A DNA stretch of 64,000 nucleotides from Elephas maximus indicus (lineage: Eukaryota > Chordata > Mammalia > Proboscidea > Elephantidae). The stretch's first letter is position 1. Each line of letters opens with the position of its first letter. Of this stretch, positions 22,770-34,500 are shown one piece after another. The position numbers were made by a program, and so were the translations under genes. The notes under the pieces are model-generated. The model did no database searches. It was not told the origin of the DNA and saw nothing but the letters and a program-made list of their open reading frames with translations. Location of the stretch: assembly GCF_024166365.1 (NCBI RefSeq), contig NC_064838.1:74974001-75038000 (forward strand). The letters are read 5' to 3'.

Positions 22770-22950
22770 AAAAATCTATTGATATCAAATTGAAACCCAC
22801 TCATGGCAACCTCGTGCATTACCGAGGAGAATTTTTCCATAGGGGTTTTTGGGTGTAATCTTTACAGAAGTGAATCGCCAGACCTTTCATCTGTAGTGCT
22901 GCTGAGTAGATTCAAACTGTAAACCTTTAGGTTTATACTGGGGTGACACC
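22770..22950 (-). mobile_element. AfroSINE, diverged
   Basis: Reverse-complement AfroSINE containing CACTCATGGCAACCTC and GGTGTAATCTTTACAGAAG. Copies of the same insertion are at 43270-43450 and, shortened, 60245-60374. Confidence 0.78.
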
Positions 22951-23247
22951 AGAAATCAACATGAGGAAGGACAGAAAAACATCAGAAAAACAAGCGGTTC
23001 TAGTTACGCAAGAGAGTTAGAGAGACAGTAGTAAAAATCTAAAGCTATTGGTCTTACAGACTTGATTGTACCTGATTGTCTCTTCCTCTGCATGAAACTG
23101 ACTCAACAGTAAAAACAGTAACCAGTGTATATGTTCATATTACCCAGTTTCCTGAAGAAAGTAGCACTTATTCTCCAAGATAAGATTCCCTGAAGTCCAC
23201 ATTAAGAAGAAAATATGCTTTGTTGAATTATGCTAGGTCAATGGAAA

Positions 23248-24204
23248 CTATAAAGAAGGATTTGAAATTTCCATTAATCTTTGGTTTTCTGAGATCAGTT
23301 TCTTGCTCCATAGATTCCTCATGGCATTTTTCACCTCAGCATTTCTCAGGATATAACTCAGAGGGTTAGGAAAATGTGTTCAAATTCTATAGAACACAGT
23401 TATCATATCCATGGGGAAGGTAGTTGTGGGGCATGTGTATATAAATATACAGGGAACAAAGAACAAGATGACTACAATGATACGGGAGATGCAAATGGAA
23501 AGGGCTTTTTTCCTCCCTTCAGCACTGTGGTTTCTCAGGGAATGCAGGATGATTACATAGGAGAACGTTCGCATGATAAAAATCATTATGCAAAGGGCCC
23601 CACTATTGGACACCAGTAGCAGGTTGATCACATAGGTGTCTGTACAGGCAAGTTTCAACAAGGGCCGAAAGTCACATAAATAGTGATCAATCACATTGGG
23701 ACCACAGAAAGGTAAACTCAAAGTCAGAAAAATCTGAACTGAAGAATGCACACAGGCCCCTACCCAGGCTATAGCTACCAACACACTGCAGACCCACTGG
23801 GTCATGATGCTCATGTAATGCAGGGGTTTACAGATGGCCACATAGCGGTCAACTGCCGTCAGCACAAGGATCAAGATCTCCTGGCAGCCAAAGAAATGAA
23901 GTGAAAAGATTTGGATCATGCACTCATTAAAAGAGATGGTGTTATTCTTCAGAAGGGTGTCCACAATCATTCTAGGGGCTATGGAAGTGGAGAAGTAGGT
24001 ATCAGATAAGGATAAGTAGAAAAGGAAGAAGTACATTGGACTCCCAAGTGCCCAACTGGTCTTGATGGTAATAATAATCAATGAGTTACCCAATAATGTC
24101 CCTAAGTAGAAAAGCAAGAAAAAGGCAAACGCTATTTTCTTTTTAACAGGATCTTGAGTCAACCCAAGCAGAATGAACTCAGTCACATTATTATTCAGCA
24201 GCAT
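23248..24204 (-). pseudogene. OR4C16-like: olfactory receptor pseudogene, OR4C type (OR2)
   Basis: The ATG at 24204 (MLLNNNVTEFILLG) starts a frame open for 274 codons through TM1-TM6, with GN, PMYFF, AVDRYVAIC, FCGPNVIDHYLCDF and KALSICIS readable. At the start of TM7 it reads VFYRI and then stop (TGA at 23382-23380), where the paralogues have VFYTFGT or VFYTIGT. The same frame continues as [17 protein letters not shown], so the defect is mainly one nonsense codon. One Lys codon near 23405 is also missing compared with the others (FPMDM against FPMDKM), and the terminal stop codon is altered. The upstream splice acceptor is lost as well. A receptor truncated before TM7 should not fold, so this is called a pseudogene despite its long frame. 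Confidence 0.88.
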
Positions 24205-25104
24205 GATTTCATGAATGAGAAGATGGTACAAGTATGAAATAGTTTATATGAAAAACAAATTTAAAAAATACAGTTATTTATGATGGTATGCAACAGTTTG
24301 AAATATTTTAAGCAAATTAATTTCTGGTGCTATGCAATGTTATGGGATATCATGAGCAAAAAATAAATATTCCACATCAGGGACATTCTAGCTATTTATC
24401 CTAATGAGTCACTTCACCTCTTTGTTCCTCAATTTTGTAATGACCTCTTCAGAGAGTGGTTTTAAATTTCAAATAAGCTTATGAAGGATACTTTCCTAAA
24501 TCACTTTTAAAATGCAATTCCTTGTTAACATGTTTCTGCTCTTATTAATTTGATTTATTTGATAAATAAAAAATCAGGGTATATGATGCCAGTGTATTAT
24601 TTAATAGTTTTCACATTCAGTAGACCATTGGGCCCACGTTTTGCATGGTTGGTTTATCAGGCAGCATTTAGGATACATTTGTCTTCTTTTTGAATTTAAT
24701 GTTATAAATATAAAGTCACACACTGTTCCTGTCCACATAAATAATGTCTTATTTCTTCATACATTTATTACATATTAGTGATACATACATATATAAGTGT
24801 ATATTACTCATGAACATATAATAAACAAACAAAAACATTGCCACGAAGTGGATTCTACTCATGGAGTCCACGTGTGTTACAGAGTGGAACTGCTCCATAG
24901 TTTTTTTTTTTTTTTTGAGATAATTTTTATAGAAACAGATCACCAGGACTTTCTTCCTTGGTTGTGGTGAGTGGGTTTGAATTCTGAATCTTTATGTTAC
25001 TAATTGAGTAAAAACCATTTATGCCACCCAGGGACCAACAAATATATGACCCAGTAATTACTGAACACTCATTTCCATTTCCAGATATTTCAGCTTGAAA
25101 AAGG
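24205..25104 (-). repeat. Z2: remaining 5' flank of OR2
   Basis: It aligns with the first 900 bases of Z3 (44704-45600) and Z1 (9017-9640). The alignment ends near 25105, inside the shared GAAAAAGGGAG-like motif, where L1 coding sequence begins. Apart from the AfroSINE it holds AT-rich sequence without a visible exon. Confidence 0.75.
24826..25034 (-). mobile_element. AfroSINE
   Basis: Same insertion as 9366-9572 and 45331-45534; it reads AAAAACATTGCCACGAAGTGG to CCACCCAGGGACC on the plus strand and has a T run at 24900-24916. Confidence 0.83.
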
Positions 25105-25812
25105 AAGCTATTGTGATCAAAGAAGATACTTTGCGTTATTTCAATGTTTTGGATTTTGTTGAAGGTTGCTCTGTAGCCTAACATGTGGTCTATTCTGGAG
25201 AACCTTCCATGTGCATTGGAAAAGAAAGTGTACTTTGCAGCTCTTGGGTAGAGTATTCTGTATATATCTGTGAGGTCAAGTTGGCTGATTGTGCACTTTA
25301 GCTTTTCTGTATCTTTGTTGAGTGTCTTTCTACATGTTCTGTCCTTTACCAAGAGTGGTGTGATGAAATCTGCCTTTATTGTGGAACAGTCAATTTCTCT
25401 TTTCAGTGCTGTTAGAGTTTGTTGTATGTGTTTTTGAGCCTTGTCATTGGGTACACAGATGTTTATTATGGTTAAATTCATGATGGATCATTTCTTTAAT
25501 CATTATATAGTTATAGTGCCCTTCTTTGTTTTTTATGGTGGGTTTTGTTTTAAAGTCTATTTTACCTGAGATTAGTATTGCCACTCCTGCTCTCTTTTGG
25601 TAGTTATTTGTTTGATATATGTTTTCCCTTCTTTGATTTTTAATAAATTTACATCTTTCCTTCTGAGGTGTGTCTCTTGTAGACACGTATTGATGGATCC
25701 TGGTTTTTAATCCATTCTGTCACCCTCTGTCTCTTTATGTGTGCATTTATACCATTTACATTCAGTGTAATTATTGAGAGGTGTAAGTTTACTGCGGTCA
25801 CTTTGTAGTTTC
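25105..25812 (-). pseudogene. L1 ORF2 N-terminal fragment
   Basis: Translation on the minus strand gives the endonuclease start (LSIITLNVNGIN, then IKRQRVTEWIK). AGVAILISGKIDF follows, then in another frame SRIDHMLGYRATFNKIQ. The frame is broken in several places and ends at the deletion junction at about 25105. Confidence 0.85.
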
Positions 25813-26299
25813 TTTTGTGTGTGTGTGTGTAGTGACATTTTCTTTGTTCCTCTTACTCTCCTGTTCTGAGTTCCTTTTGTTTGTGGATTTCTTTTTGTAG
25901 ATTTTGTTTTTATTGAGATTTTATGTTTTTCTTCTTTATTTTGATGAGTATATTTGTTAACTTTCTTTGTTGTTACCTTGTATTGACTCTTACCTTCCTA
26001 GGTTTGAACCAGTTCATTATTACTTGGTATCACCTTGCCTTCCTCTCCATTAAACAATTCTACACCTACACCGTTTATTCCCGCTTTTATCGTCCTGACA
26101 TTGTTGTCATTTATGCATTAGCCTCTCTGGCTCCCTGTTGCAATTCGTTTGGTTTGGGGTAGTCCTTGAGAGTTCATTCCCTAGGTTGTTATCCAGCTGG
26201 TACAATCTTGTATCCTGGATACTTTCTGTGGTCTGATGTTGTTTGTTCTCAGACTAAAGGACTCCCTTCAGTAATTCTTTTCTTTGGTTTTTACATATT

Positions 26300-26960
26300 C
26301 CCTTGATTTCTGTTTATCTGGAAATGTCCTCATTTCACCATCACATGTGAACGAGAGTTTTGTGGTATATATTATTCTTGGTTGGCATTTTTTTTTTCTT
26401 TCAAGGCTTTAGATATGTCATCCCATTACCCTCTTGCCTTCATGATTTCTGCCAAATAGAGCTTTGTCTCATTGTTTCTTCTCTGTATGTGACCTTTTGT
26501 TTTTCTTGAGCTGCTCTCAGTATATTTTCTTTGTCTTTGGTTTTAACAAGTGTGATTTGCCTTGGTGATTTCCTTTTGGGCTCTATCCTGTATGGGATTT
26601 GTTGAGCTTCTTGGACAGTCAGCTTTTCATCTTCCATTTTTTGTTTGTATTTTCCATGAATTTGTCTGCCTTTTCCAAAAATTTGCGTATTTTTTCCTCA
26701 TTTTTGTCTGCTTCTTGCTTCAATTATTGAATAGCTCTGAATATTAGAGATTTGAATTCCCTGTCAGGTAATTCTAGTGCCTTTTCATCTACTGAAAAGT
26801 CATCTTGTGTTTTATTTTGGATGCCTACTGGTACCATTCTGTCTTGTTTTTTTTATATGTCTTGATTCTGTCTGCTGTCTTCAGGACATTCAGTAGTTAT
26901 TTTCTTCATTTATCTATTGTAGATCTATTTGTTTCATCCTACTTTTTTGTTTTATTAGGT
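26300..26960 (-). pseudogene. L1 ORF1 remnant
   Basis: The C-terminal RNA-binding part is readable at 26637-26440 (PKRKSPRQITLVKTKDKENI, then LRAAQEKQKVTYR), a standard ORF1p motif. Upstream, a Lys/Glu-rich coiled-coil-like stretch (KQEADKNEEKIRKFLEKAD) can be read near 26650-26720. The frame is interrupted, so no product is expected. Confidence 0.75.
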
Positions 26961-27990
26961 TATGTCTGAGAAGTTGGGCTGTGCATTCTTTGTTGTTTCC
27001 TTGTCTGTGCTCATGATACTTTTCACCTCCTTTTCCAATCACCAGGGCCAATCACTCAGCTATGGTGCAGCAGGGCAGGTCCTGCTCAAGGGAAGGTGCT
27101 GGGATGCGTTGTTTGTGGCATGTATAAGGGCTGACAATGTGGGCTGGAAATCAGGGCTGGGCAGGTTCTGGTAGGCCATGCCTGTTCTGGTTGGGGGTGT
27201 AATTTTTAGCTCATGATGCAGGTAGGCAGGAAGGCATGGGGAGGTTGTGATGTGAGCTAATATAGGCATGGGAAAGAAGAGAAGGAGAAAGAAACAGGAG
27301 CCAATAACCAAAAAAAAGTGATAAGGGAGCTTGCTGGTAGAGTAGAGAGATGAGAAACTGAAAAGTGGAAAAAAAAAAACAAAGGGAGAAAGAAAGAAAA
27401 TAATAATTAACTAAAATATCTGGAACAAAATAAAGAAAAGCGCTCAGGGATCCCACTAGTGCAGCTGCAAAGACTGAGGAAGTGGTTCTCAGGCTGCACA
27501 GTATAGCCTGGCTAGGATGGGGTATAGTTGTCACACAGTGCGAGGTATTCAGGAGACAGGAAAATAAGGTATGTATAGAGAGACCAGAACTGAGAAATGA
27601 AGACAGAGAGGAAAAATGAAAGAAGAAAGAAATACCCCCAGGGGCTGAACAGACTGGGGCTGAACACACAGTGCAGCACAGTTAGAAGGGACTCCCAAGC
27701 CACGAAAAGAAAAAGAAAACAAACAATAAAACAAAGCAAAGAAAAAAAAAAAGCCCCAGGAATCCCACCAGTGTGGTGTCATGGGCCAGGGGAGTGGTTC
27801 CCCATTCACAGCCTTTTCTTTGTCTTTGGTTTTAAGGAGTGGTGATTTCCTTTCAAGAAGCAAAGCTGGCCCATGGAGCCAGGTGTTCAAGAGAAAGGAG
27901 GGGGTGGTGGTGGGAGGCACAGAAGAAACCAAAATAAATGGAAAAAAGCAATATCATCAGCAGACTAGTGGCACTCAGGGAGCTGGCCTG

Positions 27991-28412
27991 TGTGGGCGGG
28001 GTGAATCCAAGCAGCCCAGGACTGAAGCAGATGCCTCCCTATGAAGAGACTGCAGCTGGTGGGAAGCATAGGAGCCCAAAGATGGAGGGAGGGGGAGAAG
28101 GGTAAGGATTAGGAAAGCATATTTTGCTGGTTACCGGGTGCTCTGTCTCCTGCTGGGAACTTCATGAAGCTGCTTTCCCATACTCCTCATCTGCCGATAT
28201 CTGATGTGGGTGGGGAGATCCAAGCAGCACGTATTCTGCATTTCCTGGCCATCTGAGCCACAGCAGCCAGCAAGGAACATGAAGGTAGAGCAGCGGGAAG
28301 AGGATGGGAAGGTTAGAAAGAATATATCGCTGGTTACCGGATGCTCTGTCTCTTGCTGGGAGCTCTGTGAAGCTGTTTTCCCATGCTCCCTGTCCGCCAA
28401 TCTCTGACAGGA
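27991..28412 (-). repeat. tandem units in the L1-D 5'UTR
   Basis: Two head-to-tail units of about 210 bases, 27991-28204 and 28205-28412, share TGTGGGYGGGG, ATCCAAGCAGC, GAAG near the middle, and CTGGTTACCGGRTGCTCTGTCTC, then GCTGGGAACTTCATGAAGCT-like sequence. A shorter repeated block is seen at about 27430-27500 and 27748-27810 (GATCCCACTAGTG / AATCCCACCAGTG). Repeated 5'UTR monomers are known promoters in some rodent L1s. Confidence 0.65.
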
Positions 28413-28642
28413 GTCGAGATGATGAATCTGTGCTGCATTAGCTGATAGGGAGCCTCTGCATGTTTGTCTCCTCCCTGTCTGTTCTCTGTCAGTTTCTTTT
28501 TCCATTTGGTGTTTGGCTGAGTTCTTTATCTCTTTGTTTGACACTTCAGGTTGCGGGAATGACATTTGTCTCTGTTTTACTTATTTTTGCTGTGGAGGGA
28601 CAGTGTGGTGCTTCTATCTATGGCATCACGTTGTCCAGAAGT

Positions 28643-29256
28643 CTGAAATGTTCTTTTTAACGATGAATGGAATGCTATTCTTCTTTAATTTATCATTCTG
28701 GCATAATAGACCACAGAATTATCTAAGTCAAAATGGCCAATGGCAGTCCATTTCAGCTCACTAATGGCTGGACCAATGTTTATGTGTACCGTTTTATTTT
28801 TGATGATTTCTAACTTTCCTAGATTTATAATCCATGCATTCCATATTCCTATCATTAACAGAAGATTGCAGCTGTTTCTTTTTGAGTTGTGCCACATCTG
28901 CAAATGAAGGTCTTGAAACCTTGAGTCGATTCAAGTCATTAAGGTCTACTCTACCTTGAGGTAGCAGATCTTGCCCAATTGTATTTTGAGTGGCTTCAAG
29001 CCTGAGGGCTCATTTTTTGGCAGTATATTAGACAGTGCTTTGCTGCTCTTCATAAGGTTTTAATTGGCTTTTTTTTTTTTTTTTCTTTTCAGAAGTAGAC
29101 TGCCAGGTCCTTCTAAGCCTGACTTAATCTGGAAGCTCAACTGAAACCTGTCCACCAAGGGTGAAATTACTGGTATTAGAATACCTGTGGCATAGCTTCC
29201 AACCTCACAGCAATGCGAAAACAGCCACATTAGCACAAACGGACAGACATGTGGGG
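28643..29256 (-). mobile_element. RTE LINE 5' end fragment (RTE-a)
   Basis: Matches 52620-53242 of the near-complete RTE (CATTTCAGCTCACTAATGG; AGTAGACTGCCAGGTCCTTC). Its right edge, before AATTTTTTTTGATT (29257-29270), is the RTE 5' end and target-site duplication. Its 3' part was removed together with the L1-D 3' end. Confidence 0.85.
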
Positions 29257-29270
29257 AATTTTTTTTGATT

Positions 29271-29992
29271 AACTGATGAAATATTTTCAGAATGTTTAGC
29301 TGTTAAGAGTTAATGCTAAACAAACATTCTGGCTTGTGACATTTTGGATTCCATTATCCTTTCCTTCTCCCTTCTCATCACAGTATTTTATACCAGGGAT
29401 GGATTCTGACCTAGGGCAGATACTCCATAACATGGCCAATCACCTAAATTTAGTCTACTCTACTCAATTATAAGAGCAAGCTTATTCAAATTTCCTCTCT
29501 GGAATTCTGACTAGGTAACCTGATAGGTTAGAGGGAAGAGAGAAAAGCTTGTATAATGCATAGGAGATCCTTTGTCTTGAAAACCAAAAGCACATGCAAA
29601 CAGGCATTTTGAGAAAACAGAGAACATAGTAGAGAGAAAAAAAATGTAAGAAAAAAAAAAATGGAAATCATGCACAAAGTCACAGAACACAAGAGATGAC
29701 ACACTAGTACTCCCAACATCCTGAGGGACTTCCTAGTTTCCCCCAAGTCCATGAGAGTTCCTATGATTAACATGATTTTACAAAATAAAATGATCAGCGT
29801 ACTTTTTTTAATCACTAAATAGATCTCACTGAAACCCAGTACCTGATTCATTATCTCCAAAATACCAATTGTAATTTTATTATGACACGCAAGAAGTAAA
29901 ACAACTAATTGCTCCCACCATTCTTTCACGATGAGGAGCGCATAGGAGATGAACTTTTACTAGAAAATGAGTAGAAAACTATATAATAAGTT
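29271..29992. repeat. X3: inter-unit segment between two RTE insertions
   Basis: Paralogue of X2 and X4. Bounded on the left by RTE-a and on the right by RTE-b. The left (29257-29270) and right (29983-29992) edges are the target duplications. No exon is seen. Confidence 0.8.
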
Positions 29993-30547
29993 AGCGTTGC
30001 TGTTGGTTGTTGCCCTCGAGTCAGTTCAGACTCATAGTGACCCTGTGTACAACAGGATGAAACACTGCCCTGTCCTGCACCATCATCACAATTGAGGTAT
30101 GCCTGAGCCCATTTTTGGCAGCCACTGTGTCAGTCCACCTCGTTGATGGTCTTTCTCTCTTTCATTGACCCTCTACTTTACCAAGCATAATGTCCTTTTC
30201 CAGGAACTGGTCTTTCCTGTTAACATGTCCAAAGTATGTGAGACAAACTCTCACCATCTTTGCCTCTAAGGAGCATTCTAGCTGTACTTCTTACAAGACA
30301 CAATTGTCTGTTCTTTTGGTAGTGCATGGCATATTCAATATTCTTCACCAACACCGCACTTCAAAGACATCAATTCTTCTTCCTTCTTATTCATTGTCCA
30401 ACTTTCACATGCATATGAGGCAATTGAAAACACCATGGATTGGGTCAGGCTCATCTTTGCCCTTGAAGTGACATCTTTGCTTTTTAACACTTTAAAGAGT
30501 TCCTTTGCAGCAGACTTCTCCAATGCCATACATCTTTTGATTTTTTT
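29993..30547 (-). mobile_element. RTE LINE, 3' portion (RTE-b, left of the nested L1)
   Basis: Starts on the plus strand with GTTGCTGTTGGTTGTTGCC, the reverse complement of the (AAC)n end, and carries the C-terminal coding region in minus orientation. It breaks off at 30547, where the nested L1 begins, and resumes at 37999. The target duplication ATAATAAGTT / ACAATAAGTT is at 29983-29992 and 38728-38737. Confidence 0.9.
30531..30547. repeat. target-site duplication of the nested L1 (left)
   Basis: CATCTTTTGATTTTTTT matches CATCCTTTGATTTCTTT at 37999-38015 in 15 of 17 positions. The uninterrupted paralogue at 54497-54510 has this site once. Confidence 0.85.
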
Positions 30548-31506
30548 AAAATTTTTATTGTGCTTTAAGTGAAAGTTAAAAATCAAGTCAGTCTCTCATG
30601 CAAAAATATATATACACCTTGCTGTATACTCCAAATGCCCTCCCCTGATAAGACAGCCCACTCCTTCCCTCCGCTCTCTCTTTTCATATCCATTCCATCA
30701 GCTTCTGAACCCCTCTGCCCTCTCATCTCCCCTCCAGAAAGGAGACAACAACATAGTCTCAGGTGTCTACTTAATCCAAAAAGCTGATTCTTAACCAGCA
30801 TCTTTTTCTATCCCATTGTCTAGTCCAATCGCTGTCTGAAGTGTTGGCTTTGGGAATGGTTCCTGTCTTGGGCTAGGAGAAGGTCTGGGGACCATGACCA
30901 CTGGGATCCTTCTAGCCTCAGTCAGACCATTAAGTCTGGTCTTTTTATGAGAATTTGGGGTCTTCATTCCTCTGCTCTCCTGCTCCCTCAGGGGTTCTCT
31001 GTTGTGCCGGGCACCGTCTAGTTCTTCTGGTCTCAGACTGATGTAGCGTCTGGTTTATGTGGCCCTTTCTGTCTCTTGGGCTCATAATTACCTTGTGTGC
31101 TTGGTGTTCTTCATTCTCCTTTGGTCCAGGTGGGTTGAGACCAATTCATGCATCTTAGATGGCCATTTGCTAGCGTTTTAGACCCCAGACACCATTCTCC
31201 AAAGTGGGATGCAGAATGTTTTCTTAATGGATTTTATTATGCCAATTGACTTAGACGTCCCCTGAAACCATGGTCCCCAAACCCACACCCTTGCTACGCT
31301 GACCTTTGAAGCATTCAGTTTATTCAGGAAACTTCTTTGCTTTTGCTTTAGATCAGTTGTGTTGACCTCTCCTGCATTGTGTGTTGTCCTTCCCTTCCTG
31401 TGGTTCTTAACTACCATCAAAGTAGTGAATACACCTCTCCCTCCCTTCCCCCTCTCATAACCATCAAATTATATTTTCTTCTCTGTTTAAACTATTTATC
31501 GGGGTC

Positions 31507-34500
31507 TTAGAATAGTGGTCTTATATAATATTTGTCCTTTTGCAAGTGACTAATTTCACTCAGCACAATGCCTTCCAGGTTCCTCCATATTATGAAATGT
31601 TTCACAGATTCATCACTGTTCTTTATTGTTGCATTGTATTCCATTGTGTGAATATACCAGAATTTATTTATCCATTCATCCGTTGATGGGCACCTTGGTT
31701 GCCTCCACCTTTTTGCTCTTGTGAACAGTGCTGCAACGAACATGGGTGTGCATATATCTGTTCGTGTAAAGGGTCTTATTCCTCTAGGATATATTCCAAG
31801 GAGTGAGATTGCTGGATAGTATGGTAGTTGTACTTCCAGCTTTTTAAAAAAGTGCCAAATTGATTTCCAAAGTGGTTGTACCATTTTACATCCCCACCAG
31901 CAGTGTATAAGTGTTCCAGCCTCTGCACAATCCCTCCAACGTTTATTATTTTGGGTTTTTTGGATTAATGCCACCCTTGTCGAAGTGAGATGGAATCTCA
32001 TTGTAGTTTTGATTTACATTTCTCTAATGGATAATGATCGTGAGCATTTCCTCATATATCTATTAGCTACTTAAATGTCTTCTTTAGTGAAGTGTCTGTT
32101 GATATGTTTTGCCCTTTTTTTAATTGGGTTGTTTTTTGTACTTGTGTTTTAGCAGTATCATGTAGATTTTAGAGATGAGGCACTGATCAAAATGTCATAG
32201 CTAAAAACTGTTTCCCAGCCTGTAGGTAGTCTTTTTATACTCTTTTGGTGAAGTCTTTGGATGAGCAAAGGTGTTTGATTTTTAGGAGCTCCCAGTGATC
32301 TAGTTTTTCCTCTGCATTCTTAATAATGTTTTGTATACTGTTTATGCCATATATTAGGGCTTTTAATATTGTCCCTATTTTTTCTTCTATGATATTTATC
32401 GTTTTACATTTTATATTTAGGTCTTTGATCCATTTGAAGTTAGTTTTTGTGCATGGTGTGAGGTATGGGTCCTGTTTCATTTTTTTGCAGATGGATATCC
32501 AGTTATGCCAGCACCATTTGTAAAAAAGACTATCGTTTCCCCAATTAACTGACACTGGGCCTTTGTCAAATATCAGCTGCTCAGATGTGAATGGATTTAT
32601 ATCTAGGTTCTCAATTCTGTTCCATTGGCCTATGTGTCTGTTGTACCATTACCAGGCTGTTTTGACTACTGTGGCGGTATAATATGTTCTAAAATCAGGT
32701 AGAGTGAGGCCTCCCACTTTGTTCTTCTTTTTCAGTAATGCTTTACTTCTCCGGGGCTTCTTTCCCTTCCATATGAAGTTGGTGATTTGTTTCTCCATCT
32801 CATTAAAAAGGTCACTGGAATTTGGATCAGAATTGCATTAAATCTATAGATTGCTTTTAGTAGGATAGACATTTTTACAATGTTAAGTCTTCCTATCTGT
32901 GAGCAAGTTATGTTTTTCCACTTATGTAGGTCTCTTTTGGTTTCTTGGCCAAGTGTTTTGTAATTTTCTTTGTATAAGTCTTTTACATCTCTGGTAAGAT
33001 TTATTCCTAAGTATTTTATCTTCTTGGGGGCTACTGTAAATGGTATTGATTTGATGATTTCCTCTTCGATGTTCTTTTTGTTACTGTAGAGGCATTCAAC
33101 TGATTTTTGTACGTTTATCTTGTATTTTGATACTCCGCTGAACTATTAGTTTCAGTAGTTTTCTGGAGGATTCCTTAGAGTTTTCTTTGTATAAGATCAT
33201 GTCTCCTGCAAATAGAGATAATTTTACTTCTTCCTTGCCAATCCGGAGGTCCTTTATTTCTTTATCTAGCCTAATTGCTCTGGATAGGACCCCCCATACA
33301 ATGTTAAATAAGAGTGGTGATAAAGGGCATCCTTGTCTGGTTCCTGATATCAAGGGTAATGCTTTCAGAATCTCTCCATTTAGGATCATGTTGGCTATTG
33401 GCTTCGTACAAATGCCCTTTGTTATGCTGAGGAATTTTCCTTCTATTCCTATTTTCCTGAGAGTTTTTATCATGAATGGGTGTTGAATTTTGTCAAATGC
33501 CTTTTGTGCATCAATTGATAAAATCATGTGATCCTTGTCTTTTGTTTTAATTATATGGTGGATTACATTAATTGTTTTTTCTCATGTTGAACCATTCCTG
33601 CATACCTGGTATGGATCCCACTTGGTCATGTTGAATTATTTTTTTTGATATGTTGTTGGATTCTACTGGGTAGAATTTTGTTGAGGATTTTTACATCTAA
33701 TATCATGAGTGATATAGGTCTGTAATATTCTTTTTCTGTTGTCTCTTTACTGGGTTTTGGTATCAGGGATATGCTGGCTTCATAGAATGATTTTGGGAGT
33801 ATTCCACCCTTTTCTATGCTCTGAAATACCTTTGGTAGTAGTGGTGTTAACTGTTCTTTGAAAGTCTGGTAGAACTCTGCATTGAAGCTGTCCAGGCCAG
33901 GAATTTTTTTTTTTTGGTTGGGATTTTTTTGATTACCGTTTCAATCTCTTTTTTTGTTATGGATCTATTTAGTTGTTCTACCTCTGTTTGTGTTAGTTGA
34001 GGAAGGCAGTGTGTTTCTAGGAATTCATTCATTTCTTCTAGGTTTTCAGATTTGTCAGAATCTGATATGATTCTTTTAATTTCAGTTGGGTCTGTTGTAA
34101 AGCTGCCCATCTCATTTCTTATTCAGGTGATTTGCTTCCTTTCCTTTTTTCCTTTTGTCACTTTGGCCAATGGTTTATCAATTTTATTATTTTTTTCAAA
34201 GAAGCAGCTTTCGGTCTTATTAATTCTTTTAATTGTTTTTCTGTTTTCTATTTCATTTAATTCTGCTCTAGTTATTTGCTTTCTTCTGGTGCCTGAGAGT
34301 TTCTTTTGTTCTCTCTTTCTATTTGTTCAAGTTGTAGGGGTAATTCTTAGATTTTGGCCTTTTCTTCTTTATGTATGTGTGCATTTATTGATATAATTTC
34401 ACCTCTGAGCACTGCTTTTGATGTCTCCCAAAGGTTCTAATAGGAAGTGTTTTTATTCTCATTGGAATCTATGGATTTCTTTATTCTTTGCTTAATGTCT

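Larger units (their letters stand above)
17883..23247. repeat. Y2: duplicated 3' flank of OR2
   Basis: Aligns with 39015-43777 (Y3) and in two blocks with 55559-60695 (Y4). Besides the elements listed it carries a poly(C)-rich tract at 18220-18255, A runs at 19013-19031 and 22209-22231, and AT-rich sequence without recognisable exons (17883-18425, 18640-19265, 21320-22765, 22955-23247). Confidence 0.8.
25105..28642 (-). mobile_element. L1 LINE 5' two-thirds (copy L1-D), 3' part deleted
   Basis: On the minus strand it starts near 28642 (ACAACGTGATGCCATAGATA), has a long GC-richer 5'UTR with repeated units, a degraded ORF1 (about 26960-26300) and the first 700 bases of ORF2 (25812-25105), then stops abruptly. 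L1s are normally truncated at the 5' end, so loss of the 3' end implies a later deletion. Its right end joins RTE sequence (28643-29256), so it had inserted into an RTE. It differs from the other L1s here in 5'UTR and ORF2 start, indicating another L1 lineage. Confidence 0.85.

Noticed and set aside
24205-24231. Upstream start giving nine extra residues for OR2 (and the like for OR3 and OR4)
   Set aside because: The first codon there is TTG or another non-ATG codon; the conserved ATG of MLLNNN is the family start.
27211-28565. Several open frames of 80-152 codons on both strands
   Set aside because: They fall in the L1-D 5'UTR, which is GC-richer and repeated; they overlap each other and match no known protein.
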